Below are positions 45,507 to 57,583 of a stretch of DNA of 64,000 nt, piece by piece. The stretch spans positions 4,092,001 to 4,156,000 of the forward strand of contig CADCXD010000001.1 of assembly GCA_902806575.1 (NCBI GenBank), given 5' to 3'. How positions within the stretch are numbered: the stretch's first letter is position 1; each line of letters opens with the position of its first letter. The position numbers and the translations under genes were made by a program. Origin of the DNA: Jackrogersella multiformis. Lineage: Eukaryota; Ascomycota; Sordariomycetes; Xylariales; Hypoxylaceae. The notes beneath the pieces were generated by a model. It had not been told where the DNA came from, did not search any database, and saw only the letters and a list, made by a program, of their open reading frames with translations.

Positions 45507-48441
45507 TCCGCATCATAGTAGGCATGATAGCAGAATCGGAGGGTCAAGCTACGAATCTTTCCCGGGCTCCCTCGAGATGGAAATAGGGCACCCTGACCAA
45601 ACGAAGCATCACATCACGAGGGGCAACATCATTGGCAGCGCTTGCGCTCGCGCCTACTCTTTCGCATGGGTGGGTTAGGTGGATTCTAACCCCAACCAAC
45701 TACGCGGATATGGACTAGTCCCTCGGTGTAAAATATCTGTAGAAAGCAGACGAGGTCTTGTTTTTTTCAGAGGCCTCGCTAGTAATACGACGAAGGATGC
45801 ATCACTCATCCTACCCGCGCTTGTTATGTTATATTGTGTTGTGTTATGTGTCTCCTTTTTTCATATCTTGCTCGGCCCCGTCCCCTGGATAAGGAGTGTT
45901 GTCTAATATAATACCGTAAGCGTAAATGTGCCTCCTAGACTACGATGCTAGGCTTACCTGCCTTGCTTAGACTCAGATCGATGTTCAGGTCAGGCTAGCT
46001 TCGTGCTGGCGGTTGGAGTGCGAGGGGGATGCTTAGTTGCTAAGGGTTTGCATGAGGCTTTCTGCCTACTTTGCTGTCTACCCCAGGTAAGTAGGTCCTA
46101 CCAGCTTACCCACCCAGGTTAGATAGACGAGGCTGATATTAGGTGAGATATCTTAAGATTCCTCGGGTGAGAGGGATCATACGAGTAACAACTTAACCAA
46201 GGGGTCATGAGATGACCGTGCTTGTCTACATAGATCCCTCAAGCTACGGCTATGGCTATCGCAGGCAATCCTGTTGCGCTGTGTCCCAGTAGAGTAGGTG
46301 CCTGTTCTGCCCAGCTTGGTATCGCCATGGACGGGTAGCTCTCAGACGTGAACTCCTGCAGCAAATTGCTGCTCTCCAGCTTCCTAGTGTGTGAATAGTT
46401 TGTGTGATTCTCAAGAGATGGTATACTAGCTGTGGGCTCAGCTTATGCCTCCTCGTAGAGTAGTAGAGATTCGCATAGTTCGTGATAGGGGTGACTAGAT
46501 AGTCTATAGGGTTTCAAAGAGCCTGGTCCTTGTTAGAACTTACCTAGGTAGGCACCCTCGCGCTTATAATGCTTATGCCGCCCTGCTTATATGTTGTCGG
46601 TAGCTACACCTGGATTATCGCAATATCGAATCCGCTCACATGTTCTTTCCTATGCTGTATCTTGTTTGGTCTTAGCTTTACGGCTGTATGGTTTGCCCCT
46701 TTTCAGACCAGTCCCGCCAACTCTCTTGTCTCTCTACTCTGTAGTACGAGTTGGCGAGGATGGTGTAAAGAAGGTAGGTAGATATGCTAAAATTACCACG
46801 AGCAGTCACTAGATCTTGGTTTTAGTCAGGGGCCGTTCCTAGATGTAAGTGACGTCTCTTCTCAGTCCTATACAATATCGGGCCTTGACAATATCGTGCT
46901 ATGAGCTTCACTACTCGGATTCGTACTTACCATGCATACCCGAATTTGTGAGTAGCTAAACAAGGTACTCAACGGGAATAGCTTCAACCACACATCAACG
47001 CCCGAGGCACACGCAGACGGCGCTTCTTCCTCGAGTCAGCCTATATCGGCTCTGATAACCCTGATGTGATAATACCACCACCTACGAATTCGACTTGACA
47101 ATGACAGCAGGGCAAGGCATGAACATGGCTGCTATGAAGTGATCTACAAGCAAAACCTTTGCCCACAACTTAACTAAACACCTAGGTAACTTTGTTAGCA
47201 AGATGAGATATCTCGCTGAAACACGCTGCTCTCCATCCCGATCATCTACCTACACCTGCCGAGGTCTCATCTGGAGTACCTACACGTAGTCCCGCAGTAC
47301 CATCCATGATCATCCAGAAGCTACCTAGGCGGATCGCCAGGTATAGGTATCTCTCCTGATTCCGCCTGGCCTAGCTACCGTGTAAGTAAGCAAGCTAAGA
47401 CCGATGCGAGATCTCTTGTGGATCTTTTGCGAGCCGGTTCAGATCAGCCGCATTTGCCTACTACCGTCTAGCGAATCCTGCATACCTAGGTAGGTAGACC
47501 ACCATAAGTCTACCTGTGCTTCCTAGAAGGATCATATGTACGCTCAGGCAAGTGCGCGCTATAGTTTCATAAGCTGACAGCAGCTAGGCCGCTCATTGGT
47601 TACCACACGCGCACATGCATAGTCCAGGTAGACAGATAATGGCATAGGGCTGAGCAGCTAGCTAGATGAGAAGACGCATGAGGTAGTGCCGCGGCTTCTG
47701 ACCCTTGTCCGCGCGCATTCATATTTGATGGGTTGACGACGGGGATGAGCCTTCGCTAGCTAGAAACTTACATTAGGAGATGATGCTAATGCATATAACG
47801 GAATTGGGGAAAAGCCCCTTTAGTCTATGCTCACTGAACGAGGTAGTTAGAAACTCAAGCTGCTGCTTTGAAGCTGATCTTCTATAATCGACGCTAACGC
47901 TACGTAACTATGAACGTATATAAGGTCTAGTAGGAGGGACCGTCAAGCCCTTGACCCGTCAATGTCCCTAACTTGTGACGTAATTCATAAATGCGTGAGT
48001 AGCTACAATAGCTAGGTCTATCTAGATAGTTGGCTAGAAGCTTAACTAAGCAACTACTGGGAGGAAAGGGTGGGGGACCGACCTCGCTCTCTCACTGTGA
48101 TGTATCGATCTCATCGGAGCTATGGGTGCATGAATCGTATGAAGCACGTAAGTGGCTTTGCAAATTGCAAGGTCGCATTCACGACCAATACCTGCCAAAC
48201 GAGAATTGTGCCGTATCACCAAGTTATAAAAGTTTATCGTTGCTTCGTAGCGAGACGAGACCCCCAACCTATCATATCAGGAAAGGCGCGATATTCCCAC
48301 GTGTGGCGTCTAGAGAGTCGCAATGCAAAAGACACGTTCCGACTTCCACCAAATGCAGGCCTCCGGGAAAAAAAGACATGCAGGACTTTCCCTGTCAGTC
48401 TGACATCAGAGTGGTGGGCTACCGACAATGTTACATAGATT

Positions 48442-48552
48442 GGTAGCCGGGCGTCCAGATGCGAGCCTGGCAGGGGCGCTATTGGGTGGATCGCGTCGCT
48501 GCTATTCTTAGCTAACCTTGCCAGGCGCGAGTCGCTAGCTACGTTGGCTACC
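48442..48552. repeat. Nested inverted repeat (possible hairpin, RNA or MITE remnant)
   Basis: Outer arms GGTAGCC (48442-48448) and GGCTACC (48546-48552) enclose inner arms GCCTGGCAGGG (48465-48475) and CCTTGCCAGGC (48516-48526), which pair over 11 positions with one G-T. The loop is about 40 nt. It sits in the 5.5-kb gene-poor region. No target-site duplication is obvious. Confidence 0.4.
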
Positions 48553-49663
48553 GGCGTGGGTGACGATATTATATGTTAGTAAAGCCGAGCTAGTTTGGTA
48601 TCCCCATAATGGTGCCCTCAGCATTCATATGGATAGAATGGTAGAAAATTCAATCATTAGATGATTCAAGGGATAAATGTTATGGGAAAATAATTCAGTG
48701 AAATGTCGGGGGAAGTATGTTGCCTTCAGCCCAAAGTTTTCACTAACAAGTTGAAATCTAGACTGAGTGAGAATATGGACGAGATACGATACCTAATAGC
48801 GATATGACCCGATTCGGATTTAACACCGACAAGGGAGAAGCAAAAAAACCAACCTGAACTGTTGACATTAACAGGCCTCATAAAAGTTCTAATCTTCGAA
48901 AGATCGATAACCAAACTACAAGATTTGATTGCTTGACGAGACGATGAACGTTCCAAAAGATGGGAACTAGAGCCGCGCCGCTCATCAGATATGACTAGTC
49001 ACTATCATCAAGGATGATGGCGCTATTCATGGCGAATTGATCGGGTTTGGATCAAGACTTCTCGGTTGAAATTACGGAAGGCCTCCCGACCAGTATTCCG
49101 AAAAATCCCAGTCAGCCAGTATTATGTATGGTTACACGATAGCATTCATTGCTGTGACAACCACATCATAAGTAGGAGAAGAGATAAGCCGTGTCATTGG
49201 CGTCGCGCTCCGGTAACCCCTTTTCGATATGTCGTCAGAATAGGTCGTGTTCGGATGCTTGCTTGTTTCTGATATCGGGACTTCCAACAAGACTAGCAAG
49301 GAGCTCAGGTTGGAGGGTAGCATTCTGGCTGACTCGGGCCAAGCCTCACATAGAAAAAAAGCCAGGCAGATCAGATGGAGCTTAGGTACAGCCCCAAATA
49401 AGGGGCCGCGGTCAGCTAGCCCTGCAAGTTAGAAATCGATCTTCATTGAACACGAAGAAACCAATGAATGGCGTTGACACTCCATCGGGTGGTGGCGCAG
49501 GCATTGGTTAGCATCTGGTTTGAATTTAATGAAAATTTGAAATTTATAACCGTAATATCTCTTTACGAAAAAAAGAGACAGGGACAAGAGACTACCTGAG
49601 GCAACGTTAAAAAGGATTTGCAACATTGATTCTTTTTTTGGGTATCGGGACAGCGGGATTAGG

Positions 49664-49702
49664 TAGTGTACATACCTACCTACCTCCTAGGTAGGTACAC
49701 TA
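49664..49702. repeat. Near-perfect palindrome of TACC/TAGG microsatellite
   Basis: TAGTGTAC-ATACCTACCTACCT is followed by its approximate inverse ending GTAGGTACACTA, so the strand can fold into a hairpin of about 15 bp. A further copy of GTAGGTACACTA follows immediately to the right. Confidence 0.75.
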
Positions 49703-51014
49703 TTATGTAGGTACACTAGAGGAGGAGAGGCTCGATCCGAGAAGATGTGGCTCTTCCAAGGTTATGAAGGTTGTAAGACAACCAATTATCTTCGTATCAG
49801 CAAGCTGAACATTGCCTAGACAATGAAAGGTTCGGCACGCTGCATAGATTTGGGACGGCGATTGGCTGTAATAAAGAATGGAAGAGATTAGAAGTACAAA
49901 GACGCAACCCAATGCAAAAATCATATATTTTAAAACAAGGGCTGATGATGAGCTGGATCTCCGCCATTTGGGTTGATATTTTGTAACATCGTAACATCGT
50001 AACATTGTAATTGCAACAAATAGAATGACGAAACTGGGAATTACCTAGTAACACAACTTAGTACCGATGACGAGATTGAAAACGAAAGAAATATATCGAG
50101 AAAGATAATGACAAAATTTCAAAAATCGAATTGGTACCAAGTATTAAAAATTATGATATACCTATGGTTTAGTGACGGGCATGTGTGAAGAAAGGAAAAA
50201 AGCAAAATATCAACTTTCACATTATCGATTCGTGTTTAACGAGTGAAAGTAACCTTAGAAGTGAAGGTGTAACTACACTATGTAGGTGAGGTAGGTACGG
50301 TGTGGTGGTGTCATTGATACGCTGCAACTGCATAAATATATGGTACTTGGGACGGTAGGGTTAATGCTGTTAGGGTCTTGTCTAATCGCTGTACTTACTA
50401 AGTAGCTTTATCTATGACCGGCAGGCATTTAGATACTTAGCTAATACATTCGCACGAGTAAGGCATGAATTGATCGTAAGAACATTCAAGGTACCTACAT
50501 CAACCCCCCTCCCCCTGGTAACCCCTCTTACTTCTAAAGGTCCCATCGCAGCCCACTAGTGGGTGACTATGGTAGCTACGTCCTCGTACATACTGCCTCA
50601 CCTAGTAACAATCAAGTGTAAAAGCCTACCTGCCTACCTCCTACCTACCTCAGCAAAGCACCAACAAGGCCACCTAGGCAGTCTCGAACCAGTATTCTTT
50701 TGTAGAAAAAGCCATCCATACCTACTTGCCATACTTGCCTTAGTTGCTTCGAGGTTCCTTTTTTTACCTTTAAAAGTCCCAGCCTGTGCCCTTCTAAATC
50801 CTCTGACCAAGTTCTGGAAACTCTATCCATCCTTTCTTCTTCCTAATCCTGTTCCCCTCAAGCTCACCGCCATTGACTTTCGTTTACCGTTGATACCCCC
50901 CCTCCGGAGAATCCCTTTGCCGTAGCTAAGGAGAAAAAATCATTACGCATTGCAGTAGTTCAGGCCAGAAAACGTTCACCATTCTTGCTTTGCAATACCG
51001 AAACTAGAGGCAAT

Positions 51015-53678
51015 ATGTGGTATGTGAGACCCGCGCACCAGAACCCTCTTATTTCCTCTCCGGGGCTCTTGTCTTCCCAGACTTTCGAGACTTTCGAGAC
51101 TTTTGAGACTGTCAAGACTTTCGAGAGACTAGATAGTACTTTGTCCTGTTCTGTCCTGTCCTCGACTTGCCGACGCACCAATTCTTGAATAGCTGTTCCG
51201 TCACGACTATTCGAGTTCTGGGGCAGGGTTGGGGTGAAAGAAGCTATAGAAAAAAAAGAAAAAAAGAAGAGGAAAAAATTGATCTATTATATTTAGATAA
51301 AATTTAATATGCTAATTCGAGCCTTTATAATAGTGGAATTTTCGGCTACATTAACTACCTGGTCGAGAAGGATAGGAGGTTTATCCTCGACACACTCGTG
51401 AACGGTGAGACTTCACAACCTACCGTAACCTGCCTCGTTGCATATCACCTACATTCTGCAACCTTAACGACCAGATGATAATGAAGAGTCGAAAGCTGAT
51501 ATTTGGTTTATTTGTTGAATAGGTCTCTCTCGTCTGGAGTATCGTGGATATGATTCGGCCGGTCTAGCTGTCGACGGCGACAAGAAGAATGAGGTGCTCG
51601 CTTTCAAGGAAGTCGGCAAGGTTGCCAAGCTCAAGCAGCTCATCGAGGAGACCAAGCCAGACTTTACTAAGATTTTCGATTCACATGCCGGTATCGCCCA
51701 CACTCGATGGGCTACACACGGTCCTCCCTCCCGGCTGAACTGCCATCCCCACCGGTAAATACCTTTATATCACCAGAGCTTACGACTCCCCTTTTGCTAA
51801 TGTCACTCTCCTTCCCAGATCTGACCCCACATGGGAATTCTCAGTCGTCCACAATGGCATCATCACCAATTACAAGGAATTGAAGACCCTCCTCTCCGCA
51901 AAGGGCTTTAGGTTCGAGACCGAGACAGACACAGAGTGCATTGCGAAACTCGCAAAGTACCTGTACGACCAACACCCCCATATCGACTTTGTCGACCTTG
52001 CGAAGGCTGTCATCACCGAGCTTGAGGGTGCCTACGGGTTGTTGATCAAATCTGTTCACTACCCCCACGAGGTGATTGCTGCTCGAAAGGGTTCTCCCCT
52101 CGTCATTGGCGTGAAGACCCAGAGGCGCATGAAGGTCGACTTCGTCGATGTAGAATATTCCGAGGAGAATGGCGTTCTGCCAGCTGAGGCCGCCTCGCAG
52201 AATGTTGCCCTGAAGAAGCAGACTGGCAACTTGTTGGCTCCAAGCTCACTGCTTGGTGCTCCTGACAAGTCGCTTCTTCACCGTTCGCAATCGCGGGCTT
52301 TCATGACTGACGATGGCTTGCCTATGCCCGCCGAGTTCTTCCTCTCGTCCGACCCTTCTGCTATCGTCGAGCACACCAAGAAGGTCATGTACCTAGAGGA
52401 TGACGACATTGCCCACATCCACGAGGGCTCGCTGAACATTCACCGCCTCAAGAAGGCTGATGGTAGCTCAAATGTCCGAAGCATCCAGACCCTGGAGCTC
52501 GAGCTCCAGGAGATCATGAAGGGCAAGTTCGACCACTTTATGCAGAAGGAAATTTTCGAGCAGCCCGAGTCCGTCGTCAACACGATGAGAGGTCGTCTCG
52601 ATATCGAAAACAAGTCCGTCACTCTCGGTGGCTTGAGGTCATATATCGCAACCATCCGCCGATGCCGACGTATTATTTTCATTGCTTGCGGAACAAGCTA
52701 TCACTCTTGCATGGCTGTTCGAGGTATATTTGAAGAGCTTGCAGAAATTCCCATTGCCGTTGAGTTAGCCTCCGACTTCCTCGACAGGCAAGCGCCCGTT
52801 TTCCGTGACGACACATGCGTGTTCGTTTCGCAATCTGGCGAGACAGCCGACTCTCTCCTGGCCCTTCGATTCTGCCTGGAGCGTGGTGCCCTTACCGTCG
52901 GTATTGTCAACGTTGTTGGCTCGTCCATTTCTCTCCTCACCCACTGTGGTGTCCACGTCAACGCTGGCCCCGAGATTGGTGTCGCCTCGACCAAGGCTTA
53001 CACCTCGCAATTCATCGCCATGGTCATGTTTGCTCTGTCTCTTAGCGAGGACAGAGCATCTAAGCAGAAGAGGCGCGAGGAGATTATTGAAGGTCTCGGC
53101 AATATTTCTAGCCAGATCAAGCATATCTTGAAGTTGGACCAGTCCATCAAGCAGCTTTGCGCGAATACATTCAAGAACCAGAAGTCTCTTCTTCTCCTGG
53201 GACGTGGCAGCCAATACTCAACTGCCCTCGAGGGCGCCTTGAAAATTAAGGAAATCTCCTACCTTCACTGCGAAGCTGTCATGTCTGGTGAGCTAAAGCA
53301 CGGTGTGTTGGCTCTGGTTGATGAGAACCTTCCTATCATCATGATCCTGACCCGTGACGACCTCTTCACAAAGTCGCTCAACGCCTATCAACAAGGTATG
53401 TGAAATGTTTTTCTGGCCCTTTCAATCCAATTTGAACTAGCCCTAACGAGTTTATAGTTGCCGCCCGTGGTGGAAAGCCTATCGTCATCTGCAACCCTGG
53501 CGACGAGGAATTTCAAGCTAGCCAGGCGCAGAAAATCGAAGTGCCCAAGACTGTCGATTGCTTGCAAGGTATCCTCAACGTCATCCCTCTGCAGCTTATT
53601 GCTTACTGGCTGGCCGTCATGGAGGGCCTGAACGTCGACTTCCCACGAAACCTTGCTAAGTCGGTCACGGTCGAATAA
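51015..53678 (+). CDS. GFA1: Glutamine:fructose-6-phosphate amidotransferase (chitin/hexosamine pathway)
   Basis: Five exons: 51015-51019 (ATGTG only), 51334-51404, 51523-51754, 51819-53395 and 53458-53678, giving 701 residues, the usual length. The 314-nt first intron splits the codon of the catalytic N-terminal Cys, so the mature start reads CGIFGYINYLVE. The glutaminase domain (about 2-300) shows LSRLEYRGYDSAG, HAGIAHTRWATHG and VVHNGIITNYKEL, with the fungal-type insert including a HRSQSRAF segment like the regulatory kinase site of yeast Gfa1. The two SIS isomerase domains show FIACGTSYHSC, VFVSQSGETADS, EIGVASTKAYTSQ and LLLGRGSQYSTALEGALK, and the protein ends LAKSVTVE. It makes glucosamine-6-phosphate, the committed step to UDP-GlcNAc for chitin, N-glycans and GPI anchors. 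Confidence 0.96.
51080..51127. repeat. GACTTTCGA tandem repeat in the first GFA1 intron
   Basis: About four to five imperfect copies of a roughly 10-bp unit (GACTTTCGA) lie in the long first intron of GFA1. Confidence 0.8.
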
Positions 53679-54724
53679 GCTTGCGTGTCTGTACGGTTAG
53701 ACTCATTCCCGATGAGATTGCTACATGATGCTAGGTTTTGGTGAAACCCGATATCACGAGCGGGTGATCGGATTTGGGTCACAGCTGAGAGCGTCGTTGG
53801 TCTTACAGGCGGCGACGGAATTTGAGAGGTGATAAGAGAAGGTCGGAAGAGACGACTGTCGGTATCTTCCGTAACCCCCATGATGCACAATGCCCCCCAC
53901 GCCCAATCTGGTGTGTGACATATGTACTGCAGAGGAAGTAGATAGGTAGACGATCTGTATAGCGGCTAGGTCGATCTATATGAGGATACAGAGGAATAAA
54001 GTAAAAAAGGTTGAGAACTATGAGATATCGCAACCAAGTCTGTTTTTGGACCTCATGATGTAATGAATTTTAGCTCATCTACAAATCCCCTTTCAAATAT
54101 CACCATAGGCCGTAATCGAGGCGATTATGTACTCTAACACCCGTAAGCATCAGTTCTTGGCGGAGTAAATATATTGGCAAATTATATCACTTGCACCAAG
54201 GTCGTACACAGGTCCAAGTCACGGATATTGAGGTAAGGACAGCCCGGAAAGACAATCGATCCGGATACGGGCATTGATTGGGACGTTCGAAAACACGATA
54301 TTATTCTTGTTGTTCATGCGCCTTCGTTCTACTGATACAGAAGCGTGTCTGCTATATCATGCTTCATTCCCCTCCCATTTCATCTCATTTCATTTCTTCA
54401 CGGAGCACAGGGATGGGATTCGCAACCCCGTGGCAAGTACAGCAAGTAGCAGCACCCCCCTCCCCTGCGATATGATGTGATATTTTTGTTTATTTAGTTT
54501 AGATAGACAAGCCTGGTCTCGCCCAGCCGCGACAGACGGTGGTTGCCGTCGCCTCCCTAGCTAATAAGCCCAAGCCAGTCCTCGTCGCAGACAAAGCTGC
54601 CGGCCAGCGAGCTCTCGTCGGCAGTGGTCTCGTCGGCAGTGGAGCAGTTGTCGGAAGCGCGGTCGACGGAGAGGCGACGCAGGCCGGGGGCCAGGGGGGC
54701 GGCGGAGGCAGAGGCGGTCCGCTA
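53679..54724. other. Intergenic between convergent GFA1 and PRE4 genes
   Basis: About 1 kb of shared 3' flank. GFA1-side sequence is mixed and AT-rich toward 54.2-54.5 kb. The GC-rich block at 54.55-54.72 kb directly follows the PRE4 stop, and the open frame continuing through it is not supported as coding. Confidence 0.5.
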
Positions 54725-55700
54725 CTACACGGTCTGCGTGCCGTAGCCCTTGATGCGGTCGGCGAAGGCCCAGCTCTGCTGCTCGAGCTTCTCGCCCTCG
54801 GCCAGCGTGATGCCGTCCTTGGTCACGATAGCCAGCGAGTACGAGTCCAGCGACCGCGCGTCCCGGTAGAAGAGCACCTTCATGCACTCGCGGATCACCT
54901 CCACGGCCTGCTCGCGCGTGACGTTGGCGACGGCCGCCTCGTCCGGCACGTGCTTCCGCATGATGGGCTGGGCGAGCATGCTGCCGAAGCCGGTGGCGAG
55001 CGAGGGCGAGGTGAAGGTGGTGCCGAGCAGGTCGGCGGCGGCGAGGAAGGGCTCGCCGGCGTCGTCGAGGCCGGCGACGAGGAGGTGGTTCCACAGGGGG
55101 TCGAACTTGGTGCGGCGGTGGTACATGAGCTTGGACAGGTACTTGTGCAGGGAGCGCGCGTTGAGGGTGTGGGCCGACTGCTGGTAGGCCTCGTTGATGG
55201 CGAGGTCCGTCAGGTGCCGGTCCAGGTACTGCATGTCGGAGACGTCGCCGCCGAAGCCGACGATCGACGTCGAGGCGAAGGTGCGGATCCGCTTGACGTC
55301 GGTGAAGCGCGCTAGGGATCCGTAGGATGCTGTTGGGGGGCGGATGGGTTAGCGGTTGGCGTTTTGGGATATGGGGGTAGGGAAAGGCGTGGTGAGAGTG
55401 TGGTGAAAATGTGGTGATAGTATAATAGGAATAATATAAAATAGTATATGCGTACCCAAGTTATCGGCGGCCATGACGACACCGTCTTTGAACTTCATCG
55501 CTACTACGGACGTCCCCGTGACGACGGGCGACTGCGTGTGCTGGTTCGGGCCGTTGGTCTGCATGTAGGAGGCATCGTAGGCGCCGTAGACGTCGTCTCT
55601 AGGCTGTCGGTTGTTGGGTTAGCTCGGTTCTCTTTGGGATCTTAGGGATGGATGTGGCAGGTTTGCTTACACGGCCCCAAGCTTGTGGTGTGTGGTCCAT
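54725..55700 (-). CDS. PRE4: 20S proteasome beta-7 subunit (Pre4)
   Basis: Three exons on the minus strand: 55700-55671, 55603-55456 and 55329-54725, giving 260 residues. The propeptide (MDHTPQAWGRPRDDVYGAYD) precedes TGTSVVAMKFKDGVVMAADN, the usual beta7 start of the fold. Next come LASYGSLARFTDVKRI, GGDVSDMQYLDRHL, HLLVAGLDDAGEPFL, and GSMLAQPIMR with the C-terminal tail. Beta7 is a non-catalytic core subunit whose C-terminal extension helps dimerise half-proteasomes next to beta1. The introns have GTAAGC and GTACGC donors with CAG acceptors. Third-codon positions in the last exon are almost all G or C, which also opens a long non-coding frame on the other strand. The gene is divergent from the HCNGP-like gene. 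Confidence 0.95.
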
Positions 55701-56202
55701 GTTGAAATTGGGAATAGGATGTAAGGTGTAAATGTATGGGGACTAGGATTGAGTAGAGAAGGTTGAGGTTAATGGTTTAAAGAAGATTGAAGATTGGGTT
55801 GTTTCTTCGGAATATCGAGTTGGAAGGTGGAAGGTTGTAAGTAAGGCTGATGGAGAGGAAGCTCTAGGTAGGTGCGTTTGGGAAGTCGACCGTTGACGGG
55901 CTACAACTAGAAAGCTCGGAGCTGCGCGTCAGTTCTGCCTTCCCAACCAGCTAGAGTAAACCGTTGGAGTACGTACCTTCTTGCCAGCTGACAGACGGCT
56001 GAGCTTAGTGTGTGTCTCCACCTTAAAATATGGTACCTTTAGATATGTACCTTTATCAGCTTCCGTGCGACGAACAATTTCGAACTCTCACTTATTCATA
56101 TAAGCTACTCATCTAGTCCAACAGCTTGATTGTATTCAAGTGATCTTTACGAATTGAATAATTGAAAAACACACAAACTGTATCAAGGTCTTCAATTACA
56201 AA
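55701..56202. promoter_or_regulatory. Bidirectional promoter between PRE4 and HCNGP-like gene
   Basis: The 502-bp spacer between divergent start codons must contain both promoters unless an unseen gene intervenes. The PRE4 side is purine-rich on the plus strand (about 55730-55860) and the other side AT-rich. No known proteasome-control element (GGTGGCAAA) was noticed. Confidence 0.55.
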
Positions 56203-57215
56203 ATGGCCGGCCTCGTAGGCTATGAGAGCAGCAGTGACGAGGAAGAAGAGGTAACGCAACGATCGGGATCAAAGGTATGAATGAGAACACGAGATAAATT
56301 AAATACGGCATTGCACTGGTAGGCGTTGGACAGCACTGATTATGCTGAGGCCAGTTACTGAAACAAACTCAAGATACTACTGTCGATATAGATGGGAAGC
56401 CTGGTAAGTAAGCTCGCGATATGCATCTCTCTTACACCCCCTACCCTCTCCCCCCCTCTCTCTATTCTTAGGTATACATATTCATATATTCTAACAAGCG
56501 AGCAGACGCCCTAGAAAAACCTGATGCTCCATCATCAGGGGCAGACGAGCAATCAGCAGCCATTATCGGACCGCAGATAGGCCCAGCTCCAGCCGCCGCA
56601 GGACCTAGCTTCCCACCGCTAGAAGAAGCACCACCAGAAGACGACGACGACGACGACAAAGCCACCACGGGGCCCAGCCTAGCGCCGCCGGGATCGCCGT
56701 ACACGGCGACGCGCGCGCTGCTGCGGGACCTGACGCTTCCCCCGCTGCCCAACACGGCGATGCCTCCGTCGCCGCCGGGGTCGCCGCCGGCCGCGACCAG
56801 CGCCAAGTTCGAGCGGTTCCTGGAGCTCAAGAAGCAGGGCGTGCACTTCAACGCGCGGGCGGCGCAGAACCCGTCGCTGCGCAACCCCGCCCTGGCCGAG
56901 AAGCTGCTGGCCTTCGCCGACCTCGCCGCCCCCGCCGACCAGTACCGCTCCACCCTGGCCCCCGACCTCTGGGACCCCGCCGCCTTCCCCCGCTGCGCCT
57001 ACCGCGAGCAGCTCAAGCTGAGCCAGGCCGACATCGAGAAGGCGCGCGCGAGGGCCAGGGGCGCCCCCGTCGAGTTCGTGCCCGCGGCGGCGGCTAAGGG
57101 CGGCGATGGGCAGCTGCCGTTGGGAGTGGGAGCAGGAGCACAGCTGGGCTCTTCGCAGGGGGGGAGTGTGCCGAAACTAAGCACCGGGAAGCGTAGGACG
57201 AGGTTTGACACGTGA
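56203..57215 (+). CDS. HCNGP/SAP30BP-like protein
   Basis: Three exons are inferred: 56203-56274, 56355-56403 and 56506-57215, giving 276 residues. It begins MAGLVGYESSSDEEEE, the standard opening of the family. The acidic/Pro-rich middle has GPQIGPAP and PYTATRALLRDLTLPPLP, and the conserved HCNGP domain (about 150-230) reads FERFLELKKQGVHFN, NPSLRNPALAEKLLAF and LAPDLWDPAAFP. The C-terminus is basic (GKRRTRFDT). The human member binds SAP30 and acts in transcription and splicing of short introns. In fungi it is likely a nuclear splicing-associated factor (inferred). The second intron acceptor was chosen by phase (CAG at 56503-56505), since nearer AG sites break the frame. Confidence 0.9.
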
Positions 57216-57583
57216 AGGCTCTGTTTATCGGGATGTGCTAGCACCCAAGCAAATCTAAGGGGCCATTAGTCGGTGTCACCTTTGGAGTAACTCCAGTCGA
57301 GCCATCTACGATTCTCATATTCCGGCTTTGCTATAATTAATTAGATACCCTTACTCCGTTTTGCACACATCTGCGCTGGTATTTCACTTGACTTAGCATA
57401 ATTGGAATGGGGACATATGAAATTTGACACGGGACGCGCAGCCCCGGTAGCTATCTAGGATATCATAAGGATATAAATAAATACAATGAGTGTGGTTCCT
57501 AGGTCTAAAGACAGTCTGTCCAATTCGAGCAATCACCCGCGAGCAAAACCGTACGCCTTAATAAACCATCGACTAGCGCGCGC
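57216..57583. other. Intergenic between convergent HCNGP-like and hypothetical genes
   Basis: A 368-bp AT-rich shared 3' flank with no gene, in sharp contrast to the GC-rich coding sequence on both sides. Confidence 0.6.

Larger units (their letters stand above)
45507..51014. other. Gene-poor region, 5.5 kb
   Basis: The longest stretch without a recognisable gene. Open frames are below 140 codons and lack motifs. Notable content: repeated AGCTAG/CTAGGTAGG tetramer-rich sequence (about 46-48 kb), a nested inverted repeat at 48442-48552, a TAGTGTAC..GTACACTA palindromic microsatellite at 49664-49702, and AT-rich sequence at about 49.4-50.5 kb. The right 400 bp are pyrimidine-rich and probably belong to the GFA1 promoter. 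Confidence 0.5.

Noticed and set aside
48030..48446. 138-codon open frame in the gene-poor region
   Set aside because: No motif, no ATG at its start position, another frame is open in parallel, and composition is like the spacer.
54539..55315. 258-codon open frame on the plus strand
   Set aside because: It overlaps PRE4 antisense, is Gly/Val-rich, starts at a non-ATG codon and has no motif.
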